From: Pacificibacter marinus
Lineage (GTDB): Bacteria; Pseudomonadota; Alphaproteobacteria; Rhodobacterales; Rhodobacteraceae
Length of the DNA stretch: 64,000 nucleotides
Assembly (NCBI RefSeq): GCF_018860665.1
Contig: NZ_JAHKPK010000062.1
Span: 89,367-153,366, forward strand
Reading direction: 5' to 3'
A model generated the notes under the pieces. That model saw only the letters and a program-made list of their open reading frames with translations, had not been told where the DNA came from and made no database searches. Position 1 is the first letter of the stretch. Each line of letters opens with the position of its first letter. The translations under genes and the position numbers were made by a program. Shown here in pieces: positions 46,452 to 54,674 of the stretch.

Positions 46452-47351
46452 ATGTTGTTTCGCCGCCGCGATGTGTTGAACTTTTGGCTACGCACCGTTG
46501 AAAAACGCAAATTGGCGTGGCTCCCGACTGTTGAGGTGCAGCGGCAAAATTTTGAACTGCAAGCCTTGGGGTTCCCGCGCGAGCGGGGCCTCAAAGACGA
46601 AACCGTGAAAATTGGCGGTATATCGTGCCGCAAGCTGACACCAAAAGACGCCCGTGGCACGCTTTTGTACCTGCATGGCGGCGCTTACATTATGGGGTCG
46701 CCCGCGACGCATTGCGCGCTTGCGGGCACCATTGCGGCCAAGACCAAGCTAGAAGTCATTTTGCCCGCATATCGTCTTGCGCCTGAGCATCCGTTTCCAG
46801 CCGCATTTGATGACGCCTGTGCCGTTGCCCAAGCGTTAGAACCGCTGTCGGATCATTTGGTGATTGGCGGCGACAGTGCTGGCGGCGGATTGACCTTGGC
46901 TGTGTTGTCGCATTTGTGTGAAACGGGGCATAGGCCGCGTGCTGCATTTGCCTTTTCGCCTTGGACGGATTTGAGTTTCAAGGGCAGCACACTCAGCACA
47001 AACGCGCAAACAGATGCGATTTTGCCAGTGGAGCGCATTTACGAGGTGCGCAAACACTATCTGCACAATGGCGATCCTCAAGACCCGCGCGCCTCGCCGC
47101 TTTTTGCTCGGTACAAGAATGCTCCGCCTGTGTTCATGCAATGGAGCGACAGTGAGATTTTGGCCGACGATGGTCGTCGCATGGCTGCGCATTTGCGGGC
47201 ACAGGGCGGTCTTGTGGTGTCGAAAGAATGGCACGATTTACCCCATGTTTGGCAGCTGTTTCATGACCGCTTGAACGAGGCCGATGCAGCCCTGCAAGAC
47301 CTCTACGCCTTTATCGATGATCAGTTTAAGGCACCTGACACGACACGATAG
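46452..47351 (+). CDS. Alpha/beta hydrolase, hormone-sensitive-lipase group
   Basis: 299 aa esterase. YLHGGAYIMGS contains the HGG oxyanion motif, GGDSAGGGLT the nucleophile Ser, and SDSEILADDG/HDLPHVWQLF the Asp and His. No signal peptide, so cytoplasmic. Directly follows gshB. Substrate unknown (short-chain acyl ester likely). Its 3' end overlaps the convergent comM by 31 bp. Confidence 0.88.
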   Translation: MLFRRRDVLNFWLRTVEKRKLAWLPTVEVQRQNFELQALGFPRERGLKDETVKIGGISCRKLTPKDARGTLLYLHGGAYIMGSPATHCALAGTIAAKTKLEVILPAYRLAPEHPFPAAFDDACAVAQALEPLSDHLVIGGDSAGGGLTLAVLSHLCETGHRPRAAFAFSPWTDLSFKGSTLSTNAQTDAILPVERIYEVRKHYLHNGDPQDPRASPLFARYKNAPPVFMQWSDSEILADDGRRMAAHLRAQGGLVVSKEWHDLPHVWQLFHDRLNEADAALQDLYAFIDDQFKAPDTTR

Positions 47352-48832
47352 CTGAGTGCTTCGGCGATATGCGGGCGACGCACATCGTCCGAGTGATCGA
47401 GATCAGCAATGGTGCGCGCGACCTTCATCACGCGGTGATAGCCGCGCGCAGATAAGCCCAACTTTTCAGCCGCGGTGTTCAACATCTCTTTGCCCTCAGT
47501 GTCAGGCATGGCCAAGGCGTCCAGCATTTGCCCTTCGAGTTCTGAATTCGTGCGCAATCCTGTGCCTTCCAGTCGCGCCAATTGAATGTCGCGTGCGCGG
47601 GTCACGCGCTGTGCCACGACTTTTGAGCTGTCACCCGAGGGCGGCAATTCTAGGTCGGTAAACTGGACTGGCGGCACCTCAAATCGCAGGTCGAAACGAT
47701 CCATCAAAGGTCCTGAAATGCGACTTAAATAGTCGGCCCCACATAAAGGCACTTTGGCGCAGGCGCGCTCGGGGTCTGGTAGATACCCACATTTGCAGGG
47801 GTTGGCCGCAGCAACCAACATGAATCGCGCAGGGTATTTGATATGCGCGTTGGCGCGGGCCACCATGATCTCGCCGCTTTCAACAGGCTGGCGCAGGCTT
47901 TCCAAAACGCCGCGCGGGAACTCTGGAAATTCGTCCATAAACAAAACACCATTATGCGCCAAAGACACTTCTCCAGGTTGCGCGCCGCGCCCGCCACCGA
48001 CGATTGCCGCCATCGAGGCTGTGTGATGGGGTTCGCGAAACGGGCGCGCGCGACTGATGCCACCTTCGCCGATTAAGCCTGACAGGGAATGGATAATAGA
48101 GGTTTCAAGCGCCTCGCTGGCGCTGAGGGGCGGCAGGATCGAGGGCAGGCGTGTCGCCAGCATCGATTTGCCCGATCCAGGTGTGCCCACCATGAACAGA
48201 TGATGTTGACCAGCAGCTGCGATTTCCAAAGCGCGCTTTGCTTTTTCTTGGCCTTTCACATCGCGCAGGCATTTGATGTGATCGGGCATGGCAATTTCGC
48301 CGGGATGCGCTTGCTGTAATGGCATGTCGCCGATCAAATGTTTGACCAGTTCCATCAATTGATTTGCGCCGTAAACGGGTGTCGCGCCGACCCAAGCGGC
48401 CTCGGATTGACAGGCCTTTGGGCACAACAGATCGCAGTCCATTTCCGCCGCTTTTAACGCCGCAGGCAGTGCGCCGGAGACCGCAACAAGCGTGCCGTCA
48501 AGTGATAGCTCGCCCAAAGACAGGCAGGTCTCGACCCGCTCAGGGGGGATGACACCCGTGGCTGCGAGTACGGACAGAACAATAGGTAGATCAAAGTGCG
48601 ATCCAGCTTTTGGCAGATCAGCGGGGGACATGTTTATGACGATTTTCTTTGAGGGCAGTGAAATTTGCATCGACGATAGGGTCGCACGCACCCGTTCGCG
48701 GGCTTCTGAGACGGCTTTATCGGGCAGGCCCACGATGGTGAAATTCGGCAAGCCGGGGGCCAGCGCGCATTGGACCTCGACGCGCTGTGCCTCTATCCCT
48801 TCAAATGCGACGGTAAATGTCCGCGCGATCAT
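47321..48832 (-). CDS. comM: ComM/YifB-family Mg-chelatase-like AAA+ ATPase
   Basis: 503 aa: N-terminal LonC-like ChlI domain (FEGIEAQRVEVQCALAPGLP, VGLPDKAVSEARERV), AAA+ domain with Walker A GTPGSGKS and Walker B NGVLFMDEFPEF, C-terminal Mg_chelatase_C with NPCKCGYLPDP. ComM is a branch-migration helicase that aids natural transformation in other bacteria. ATG at 48832 with AGGAGG 6 nt upstream; a TTG one codon before is less likely. Confidence 0.93.
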   Translation of the reverse strand: MIARTFTVAFEGIEAQRVEVQCALAPGLPNFTIVGLPDKAVSEARERVRATLSSMQISLPSKKIVINMSPADLPKAGSHFDLPIVLSVLAATGVIPPERVETCLSLGELSLDGTLVAVSGALPAALKAAEMDCDLLCPKACQSEAAWVGATPVYGANQLMELVKHLIGDMPLQQAHPGEIAMPDHIKCLRDVKGQEKAKRALEIAAAGQHHLFMVGTPGSGKSMLATRLPSILPPLSASEALETSIIHSLSGLIGEGGISRARPFREPHHTASMAAIVGGGRGAQPGEVSLAHNGVLFMDEFPEFPRGVLESLRQPVESGEIMVARANAHIKYPARFMLVAAANPCKCGYLPDPERACAKVPLCGADYLSRISGPLMDRFDLRFEVPPVQFTDLELPPSGDSSKVVAQRVTRARDIQLARLEGTGLRTNSELEGQMLDALAMPDTEGKEMLNTAAEKLGLSARGYHRVMKVARTIADLDHSDDVRRPHIAEALSYRVVSGALN

Positions 48833-48898
48833 CAATGACCTCCTGCTGTCATGTTTCTCAATCTAAGCATGTCGCGCTTTGATTGGGGCACTTGCTTT

Positions 48899-48924
48899 CC
48901 TTAAACGGGGTAGCGCGTTTAAGG
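48899..48924. repeat. Inverted repeat upstream of comM
   Basis: CCTTAAAC (48899-48906) and GTTTAAGG (48917-48924), perfect 8-bp arms with a 10-bp GC-rich spacer, 67-92 bp before the comM ATG and after the GST stop. No T-tract, so operator rather than terminator is possible. Confidence 0.4.
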
Positions 48925-48960
48925 TTAGTAAATGGTTAACAGGAAGCTGTTTGGTCTGCC

Positions 48961-49659
48961 TTAATCGGCTTCAGGCCATGGTTTGGGATCTGTTCCAAGG
49001 TCGTAAGGAAATGGATCATAGGTGACTGCGATACCGTCTGCACGCCACGACTTGAACGCGGAATCTTTCAAATGTGTACGCACGTAAGCTGCCAGACGAT
49101 CTGAGACCGGTAAGTCATAGCCCGCAATACGTGCCGCCACGGGAGCATAAAAGGCATCCGCAGCAGAATAGGCGCCAAACAGCCAACCTCCTGAATATGC
49201 GCCTTTTGTGGCAAAGCGGTCAAAGGCGTGACCAAGCATATCTTCAAGGCGTGCAATGTCAGCTTTTAAGGCATCGGAAATGTCAAAGTCACGGATTTGT
49301 TTGAACAATTGCATCGGGCAATCAGTGCGCAAGGTTGAAAATCCAGCATGCATTTCGGCGACAAGCCACCGTGCATAAATGCGCGCTTCGGCGTCTTTGG
49401 GCCAGATATTTGCATCTGGATGGCGTTCTGCCAGTGTTTCAACGATTGCGATGCTTTCGCCGATGACCCAACCTTCTGGCGTGCGAACGGTTGGCACAAA
49501 GCGTGCGGGGGCAAGTTTGGCCATCTCTTGCTTCATTGTTCCGCTGTACAGCCCGAGCATATGGACATGTACGTCGATTCCAAATTTTTCAAACAGCAGC
49601 CAACCTCGTAAAGACCAACTTGAAAAGCCTTTGTCACCAATAAATAGATCGTATGTCAT
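48961..49659 (-). CDS. Glutathione S-transferase family protein
   Basis: 232 aa. N-terminal thioredoxin-like domain: GDKGFSSWSLRGWLLFEKFGI supplies the catalytic Ser/Tyr region, RFVPTVRTPEG the cis-Pro, and GESIAIVETLAE the glutathione-contact ESxAI. Helical C-terminal domain complete. Resembles the maleylacetoacetate isomerase-like/omega side of the family; substrate unknown. Confidence 0.88.
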   Translation of the reverse strand: MTYDLFIGDKGFSSWSLRGWLLFEKFGIDVHVHMLGLYSGTMKQEMAKLAPARFVPTVRTPEGWVIGESIAIVETLAERHPDANIWPKDAEARIYARWLVAEMHAGFSTLRTDCPMQLFKQIRDFDISDALKADIARLEDMLGHAFDRFATKGAYSGGWLFGAYSAADAFYAPVAARIAGYDLPVSDRLAAYVRTHLKDSAFKSWRADGIAVTYDPFPYDLGTDPKPWPEAD

Positions 49660-49736
49660 GAAACACCTCCTGCGGGTTGCAAGCAGACTAACGCAGGTGT
49701 GAGTTTTGCTAAAACAAGTATTTTAGATGGAGCGCA

Positions 49737-50309
49737 TCACGGGATATGATTGATCCTATGCGCAGACCAATTTGGTGATTGTGATGTAGCGCGGGTGATT
49801 GATGTGATCGATAGGTTGTCGATTTTATGACCCAAAGCCTCATAGGCTGAACAGCCCAAAGCGCGTTGCAAAACCGCCAAAATGACGCCCATATGCGCCA
49901 CGACGATCGCATCCCCTGTGATCGCATCAAGGCCGCTGTAGACCCGCGCCGAAAAGTCATTCCAGTTTTCGCCACCTGGAGGGGCGTGCGGCCCAGGGTC
50001 TTCAAAAACACGACGGGCCAAGGCAGCGTCAAGCGCTTGGATTTGTGACCATGACAGGTTTTCCCAATCACCAAAATGCGTTTCACACAGGCGGGGATCA
50101 TGCGGCAAACGGGGCCGCGTGCCTTGGATCGCATCCGCCGTTTTGATCGCGCGATCCAAAGTAGAGGACACAATAGGCACATCGGCGGGCAGGGCGTTTT
50201 CCAAACGCGCAATCGCAGCGGTGTCTGACAGGTCAGCGGGCACATCGGTCCAACCTACAAATGTTTTCACATGCGTTGGCCCATGGCGCACCAGCCAGAT
50301 TCGGCTCAT
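49737..50309 (-). CDS. cobC: Histidine phosphatase, probable alpha-ribazole phosphatase
   Basis: 190 aa phosphoglycerate-mutase-fold phosphatase with RHG at 8-10 (WLVRHGPTHV), second Arg in VSSTLDRAIKTAD, Glu in ETHFGDWEN and His in AHMGVILAVL. Overlaps cobU by 4 bp (ATGA), which points to dephosphorylation of alpha-ribazole phosphate in cobalamin synthesis. The family is broad, so the name rests on context. Confidence 0.78.
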   Translation of the reverse strand: MSRIWLVRHGPTHVKTFVGWTDVPADLSDTAAIARLENALPADVPIVSSTLDRAIKTADAIQGTRPRLPHDPRLCETHFGDWENLSWSQIQALDAALARRVFEDPGPHAPPGGENWNDFSARVYSGLDAITGDAIVVAHMGVILAVLQRALGCSAYEALGHKIDNLSITSITRATSQSPNWSAHRINHIP

Positions 50310-50854
50310 GTGCTGGCCTCTTGTGTCAGCGCCTTGGGCATGTCGCCTTTGAGTACAAAAGGCAATCCGGCCATCACGCCCACCACGCTACTCGCGTGCT
50401 CAGCGAGGCGTCGGTTAAGTCGGCCTTGTTCGATCCGAAATCTTCGTGCCAATTTGTTTTCGGGGACGATGCCTTGGCCAACTTCATTTGATACAATCAC
50501 CACGGGGCTGGCGCAGGTTGACAGCGCGCCTAGCAACGCCTCAGTTTGCTGGGCAATATCGTGCTCTGCCAAAAGGTGGTTGGTCAACCAAAGCGTTGCG
50601 CAATCCAGCAAGACGATCTGACCTGAGGGAATATCACGTAAAACGCTATCTACCTTAAAAGGGGCCTCAAAGGTGGTCCAAGTCTCGCCGCGATCCAGTT
50701 GATGTTGTGTAATCTTGTCGCGCATCTCGTCATCAAACGCCTGCGCAGTGGCGATGTATATGCGCGGTAAGGGACTGGAAAAACATATTTTTTCCGCCAA
50801 GTGAGACTTGCCAGAAGATGCGCCGCCAAGAATCAAGGTGATATCTGCACACAT
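50306..50854 (-). CDS. cobU: Adenosylcobinamide kinase / adenosylcobinamide-phosphate guanylyltransferase
   Basis: 182 aa. P-loop GGASSGKS at 10-17, DRGETWTTFE, LLDCATLWLTN and VSNEVGQGIVPENKLARRF are CobU/CobP signatures. Activates cobinamide for nucleotide-loop attachment. ATG at 50854 is preferred; ATG at 50875 is an alternative. The product, adenosylcobalamin, is required by Ecm elsewhere in the window. Confidence 0.93.
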   Translation of the reverse strand: MCADITLILGGASSGKSHLAEKICFSSPLPRIYIATAQAFDDEMRDKITQHQLDRGETWTTFEAPFKVDSVLRDIPSGQIVLLDCATLWLTNHLLAEHDIAQQTEALLGALSTCASPVVIVSNEVGQGIVPENKLARRFRIEQGRLNRRLAEHASSVVGVMAGLPFVLKGDMPKALTQEAST

Positions 50855-50957
50855 AGTTGTGACTCTTTTTGTCATCCAAAATCCGTTGCCATGCGTATCA
50901 CTTGTAACATCGCTTCGCAAACGGTTGAGCGAGACAGCACAAAAGGACAAGGGTGAT

Positions 50958-51839
50958 ATGGGACGCATTGATTCATCATACGACAACGGGTTTACACGCA
51001 AGTCGATGAAAGCAGAAATGCTCGATGCAGATACCGAACACGCCTTGGCGGTCGCATGGCGTGATCACCGTGACGAGGCGGCTTTGCACCGGTTGATTTC
51101 AGCCTATATGCGCTTGGCGATTTCGCAGGCATCTAAGTTCAAACGCTACGGCGCGCCGATGCCTGATCTGATACAAGAGGCGGCGTTGGGTTTGATGAAA
51201 GCGGCTGAGAAATTCGACCCCGATCGTGGTGTGCGCTTTTCGACCTATGCGGTGTGGTGGATCAAAGCTTCTGTTCAAGATCACGTTATGCGCAATTGGT
51301 CGTTGGTGCGCACAGGGTCTACATCTGCGCAAAAATCGTTGTTTTTCAACATGCGCCGCGTGCAAGCGCGATTTGAACGCGAAGCTTTGGCCGCTGGTGC
51401 GCCCATAGAAAACGCTGATTTGATGCACAAAATTTCTGCCGAATTGGGCGTGCCCTTGCGCGATGTCGAGGCAATGAACGGGCGTTTGTCTGGCTCTGAT
51501 TTTTCATTGAATGCCACACAGTCGAGCGACGAAGAAGGTCGTGAATGGATTGATACCTTGGTTGATGACGGGGCGACGACATCTGAAACCGTTGAGGACA
51601 ATCACGACCAAGCGCAGCTAAAGGTTTGGGTCAAGGACGCCATGAGCAAACTAAGCGACCGTGAAAGATATATTCTGACGGCTCGGAAACTCGCAGATGA
51701 GCCACGCACGCTGGAAAGCCTTGGTGATGAGTTGAAACTGTCGAAAGAGCGCGTACGTCAGGTTGAGGTCGCGGCTTTTGGCAAAATGCGCAGCACGCTT
51801 GAAGGGCATGGCGAGGCGTTGACCGAATTGCTGAACTAG
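50958..51839 (+). CDS. rpoH: RNA polymerase sigma factor RpoH (probably RpoHII type)
   Basis: 293 aa sigma-70 group protein. Region 2: YMRLAISQASKFKRYGAPMPDLIQEAALGLMKAAEKFDPDRGVRFSTYAVWWIKASVQ-like order; RpoH-box-type QKSLFFNMRR follows; region 4 SDRERYILTARKL...LGDELKLSKERVRQVEVAAFGKM. Alphaproteobacteria commonly carry two RpoH proteins; the sequence resembles the RpoHII group, linked in Rhodobacter to singlet-oxygen stress, but that subgroup call is by memory. Divergent from cobU by about 100 bp. The ATG at 50958 is preceded by AAGG. Confidence 0.9.
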   Translation: MGRIDSSYDNGFTRKSMKAEMLDADTEHALAVAWRDHRDEAALHRLISAYMRLAISQASKFKRYGAPMPDLIQEAALGLMKAAEKFDPDRGVRFSTYAVWWIKASVQDHVMRNWSLVRTGSTSAQKSLFFNMRRVQARFEREALAAGAPIENADLMHKISAELGVPLRDVEAMNGRLSGSDFSLNATQSSDEEGREWIDTLVDDGATTSETVEDNHDQAQLKVWVKDAMSKLSDRERYILTARKLADEPRTLESLGDELKLSKERVRQVEVAAFGKMRSTLEGHGEALTELLN

Positions 51840-51914
51840 GTGTCGGGACTCATGCGACTTGAGTTTGCGTATCGGCAGGCTTAAACCTTTGGAGGTCAGC
51901 CAAAGGGGCCTATT

Positions 51915-53114
51915 ATGTTGAACGGCAAAAGTATTCTTCTCATCATCGGTGGTGGGATCGCGGCGTTTAAGTCGCTGGATCTGATCCGCAGATCGCGCGA
52001 AGAGGGCGTGCGGGTCGTTCCTGTTTTGACCAAAGCGGCCGAAGAATTTGTGACGCCTTTGTCGGTGTCGGCTTTGTCGGCTGAAAGGGTCTATCGAGAC
52101 TTGTTCGACCTGACAGATGAGGCCGAAATGGGTCATATCGAATTGTCGCGTGCGGCAGATTTGATTGTTGTTGCCCCTGCGACGGCAGATTTGCTTGGCA
52201 AAATGGCGGCTGGGCTTGCGAATGATCTGGCCTCAACTTTGCTATTGGCGACAGACAAACGCGTGCTTGTTGCGCCGTCGATGAATGTGCGCATGTGGGA
52301 TCATCCCGCCACGCAACGCAATGTGGAGATGCTCAAATCTGATGGGATTTTGTTTGTGGGGCCCGATGAGGGTGCAATGGCCTGCGGCGAATTCGGACAT
52401 GGTCGATTGTCTGAAATCCCTGATATTATTGGTGCCATTCGCGCGACCCTTACCGATGGACCACTAACTGGCAAGCAGGTTTTGGTCACATCCGGCCCGA
52501 CGCATGAACCGATCGATCCTGTGCGCTATATCGCCAATCGGTCGTCTGGCGCGCAAGGCACCGCGATTGCGGCCGCGCTGCGTGATCTTGGCGCCGATGT
52601 GATTTTTGTCACGGGGCCAGCCGATACACCACCGCCTTTGGGCGTCCATGTGATCAAAGTCGAAACTGCGCGCGAGATGAAACAGGCCGTCGATGCCGCT
52701 TTGCCAGTGGATGCGGCTGTTTTCGCAGCAGCCGTTGCCGATTGGCGGATGGCGATGCCCGCAACGTCGAAAATCAAAAAACAAAACGGCGCTTTACCCG
52801 ACCTGAAATTTGCAGAGAATCCAGACATTTTGGCTGAGGTTTCACGCTCGAAAAAGAACCGCCCCAAATTGGTTGTGGGCTTTGCCGCCGAGACAGACAA
52901 TGTGATTGAAAACGCCACCTCAAAATTGGCACGCAAGGGATGCGATTGGATTGTGGCCAATGATGTCAGCCCTGAGACAGGCATCATGGGCGGGTCCGAA
53001 AATGCCGTGACGCTGATTTCAAACGGCAAGGCAGACATTTGGCCGCGTATGGGCAAAGCGGACGTGGCGCGCAAACTGGCGGATCGCATCGCGCAGGAGC
53101 TGACAACATCATGA
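51915..53114 (+). CDS. coaBC: Phosphopantothenoylcysteine decarboxylase / phosphopantothenate-cysteine ligase
   Basis: 399 aa bifunctional CoA-biosynthesis enzyme. CoaC part: [41 protein letters not shown] (catalytic His), [16 protein letters not shown], and GRLSEIPDI; CoaB part: [24 protein letters not shown] and AAVADWR. Ends in ATGA overlap with dut. panB and panC for the same pathway are at 60.6-62.3 kb. Confidence 0.96.
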   Translation: MLNGKSILLIIGGGIAAFKSLDLIRRSREEGVRVVPVLTKAAEEFVTPLSVSALSAERVYRDLFDLTDEAEMGHIELSRAADLIVVAPATADLLGKMAAGLANDLASTLLLATDKRVLVAPSMNVRMWDHPATQRNVEMLKSDGILFVGPDEGAMACGEFGHGRLSEIPDIIGAIRATLTDGPLTGKQVLVTSGPTHEPIDPVRYIANRSSGAQGTAIAAALRDLGADVIFVTGPADTPPPLGVHVIKVETAREMKQAVDAALPVDAAVFAAAVADWRMAMPATSKIKKQNGALPDLKFAENPDILAEVSRSKKNRPKLVVGFAAETDNVIENATSKLARKGCDWIVANDVSPETGIMGGSENAVTLISNGKADIWPRMGKADVARKLADRIAQELTTS

Positions 53115-53578
53115 AGGCTCTGATCAAAATCAAATGGTTGGATGGTGCTGATAAAGACATCGCCTTGCCCAAACACGAAACCGCGCAGGCTGCCGGTGCA
53201 GATGTACGCGCGAACTTCGCGCCGGATCAGCGCGTTGCGGGTGTGACATTGGATGCTGGCGCTCGCGCGTTGATCCCGACGGGATTTGCAATGGAAATAC
53301 CTGCGGGGTTTGAAGTGCAAGTGCGCCCGCGTTCGGGATTGGCGCTCAAACACGGAATTTCCATGGTCAACACACCCGGCACTATTGACGCTGATTATCG
53401 CGGACCTGTTGGGGTTTTGTTGATCAATCATGGAACTGAGCCGTTTCACATTGCTCACGGCGAACGTATCGCGCAGCTTATCGTCGCCCCCGTGGTGCAA
53501 GGCGATTATCAGCTCAGCGACGTATTGGACGAGACCGAGCGTGGCTCTGGTGGCTTTGGTTCAACTGGGACAATTTAA
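53111..53578 (+). CDS. dut: dUTP pyrophosphatase
   Basis: 155 aa trimeric dUTPase; all five motifs present: [48 protein letters not shown] and GSGGFGSTG. Starts inside the coaBC stop (ATGA). coaBC-dut neighbourhood is common in bacteria. Confidence 0.97.
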   Translation: MKALIKIKWLDGADKDIALPKHETAQAAGADVRANFAPDQRVAGVTLDAGARALIPTGFAMEIPAGFEVQVRPRSGLALKHGISMVNTPGTIDADYRGPVGVLLINHGTEPFHIAHGERIAQLIVAPVVQGDYQLSDVLDETERGSGGFGSTGTI

Positions 53579-53581
53579 GAT

Positions 53582-54622
53582 ATGGCCTTCGTGCTCCTCC
53601 TTGCGACCGTGCTTTGGATTATTGGCGTGGTGATGAAAGTGCCTGTTTTTGCGCGACTGATGATGATTGGAATGCTCTATGTGGGCGTTTTGATTGCAGT
53701 TACTGTGTTGCCGGTTGATAACGGTCTGCGTGTGACCCTTGGAGGCGGCTTCAAAGAATGGGCGCTTTTGGGAGGCATCGCTGCGGTGATCGCGCTTTAT
53801 CGCGCTGGGTTGAAATGGCTGCATGCGCGGGCCAATAAAAACGCACCGGCTCAGCCCGAAACTGACGCGAAAGCCCCCTTCAAAGATGTCGAACTTGAAC
53901 GCTATATGCGCCATATCATCTTGCGTGAAATCGGCGGGCCGGGGCAGCGCAAACTCAAAGATGCACGTGTTTTGGTGATCGGCGCAGGTGGGCTCGGCGC
54001 GCCTGTGTTGCAATATCTTGCGGCCTCGGGGGTTGGCGCCATTGGTGTAATGGATGACGATCATGTGGATGCGTCGAACCTGCAACGGCAAGTGATCCAT
54101 GTGGACAAGAACCAAGGCATGCCCAAAGTGTTTTCCGCCGAACAAGCCATGCGGGCACAGAATCCTTTTATCGCGGTGAAACCCTACAATCGGCGCTTTG
54201 ATGACAGCTGTTCGATGCTGCTGTCCGAGTATGATCTGGTGATCGATGGCTCTGACAATTTCGACACGCGGTATTTGGTGAACACGCATTGCGTAGCCGC
54301 TGGTGTCCCGTTGTTATCCGCCGCGATTACGCAGTGGGAAGGGCAGATCAGCCTTTATGATTCGGCAAATAATACGCCTTGCTATCAATGTGTTTTCCCC
54401 ACGCGGCCTGCTGACGGAATGGTGCCAAGCTGTGCCGAGGCTGGCGTGGCGGCCCCCTTGCCGGGTATATTAGGGACAATGCTCGCTATGGAGGCGATCA
54501 AGCATATCACTGGCGCTGGTCAGGGGCTTGGTGGACGCTTGATGATCTATGATGCGCTCTACGCCGAGACCCGCGTGATAAAGACAAAAAAGCGCGCTGA
54601 TTGTCCGATTTGCGCTGGCTGA
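53582..54622 (+). CDS. moeB: MoeB/ThiF-family adenylyltransferase with N-terminal membrane segments
   Basis: 346 aa. The first 80 residues form two or three hydrophobic helices (MAFVLLLATVLWIIGVV, LMMIGMLYVGVLIAVTVL, WALLGGIAAVIALY). A standard E1-like domain follows: RYMRHIILREIGGPGQRKL, nucleotide loop GAGGLG at 134-139, DDDHVDASNLQRQ, DGSDNFDTRY, and zinc cysteines in CYQC and CPIC. It activates the C-terminus of MoaD/ThiS-type sulfur carriers; which one is unknown. The membrane anchor is unusual for the family in general. It starts 3 bp after dut. Confidence 0.88.
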   Translation: MAFVLLLATVLWIIGVVMKVPVFARLMMIGMLYVGVLIAVTVLPVDNGLRVTLGGGFKEWALLGGIAAVIALYRAGLKWLHARANKNAPAQPETDAKAPFKDVELERYMRHIILREIGGPGQRKLKDARVLVIGAGGLGAPVLQYLAASGVGAIGVMDDDHVDASNLQRQVIHVDKNQGMPKVFSAEQAMRAQNPFIAVKPYNRRFDDSCSMLLSEYDLVIDGSDNFDTRYLVNTHCVAAGVPLLSAAITQWEGQISLYDSANNTPCYQCVFPTRPADGMVPSCAEAGVAAPLPGILGTMLAMEAIKHITGAGQGLGGRLMIYDALYAETRVIKTKKRADCPICAG

Positions 54623-54674
54623 ACCCTTTTACTTTACCAGCGTCGGGCATAGCTTGATCTCAAAGGAGATCCCT

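Noticed and set aside
52526..53500. 324-codon minus-strand frame
   Set aside because: Antisense to coaBC and dut, which carry all conserved motifs.
53561..54289. 242-codon minus-strand frame
   Set aside because: Antisense to moeB; His/Arg-rich shadow composition.
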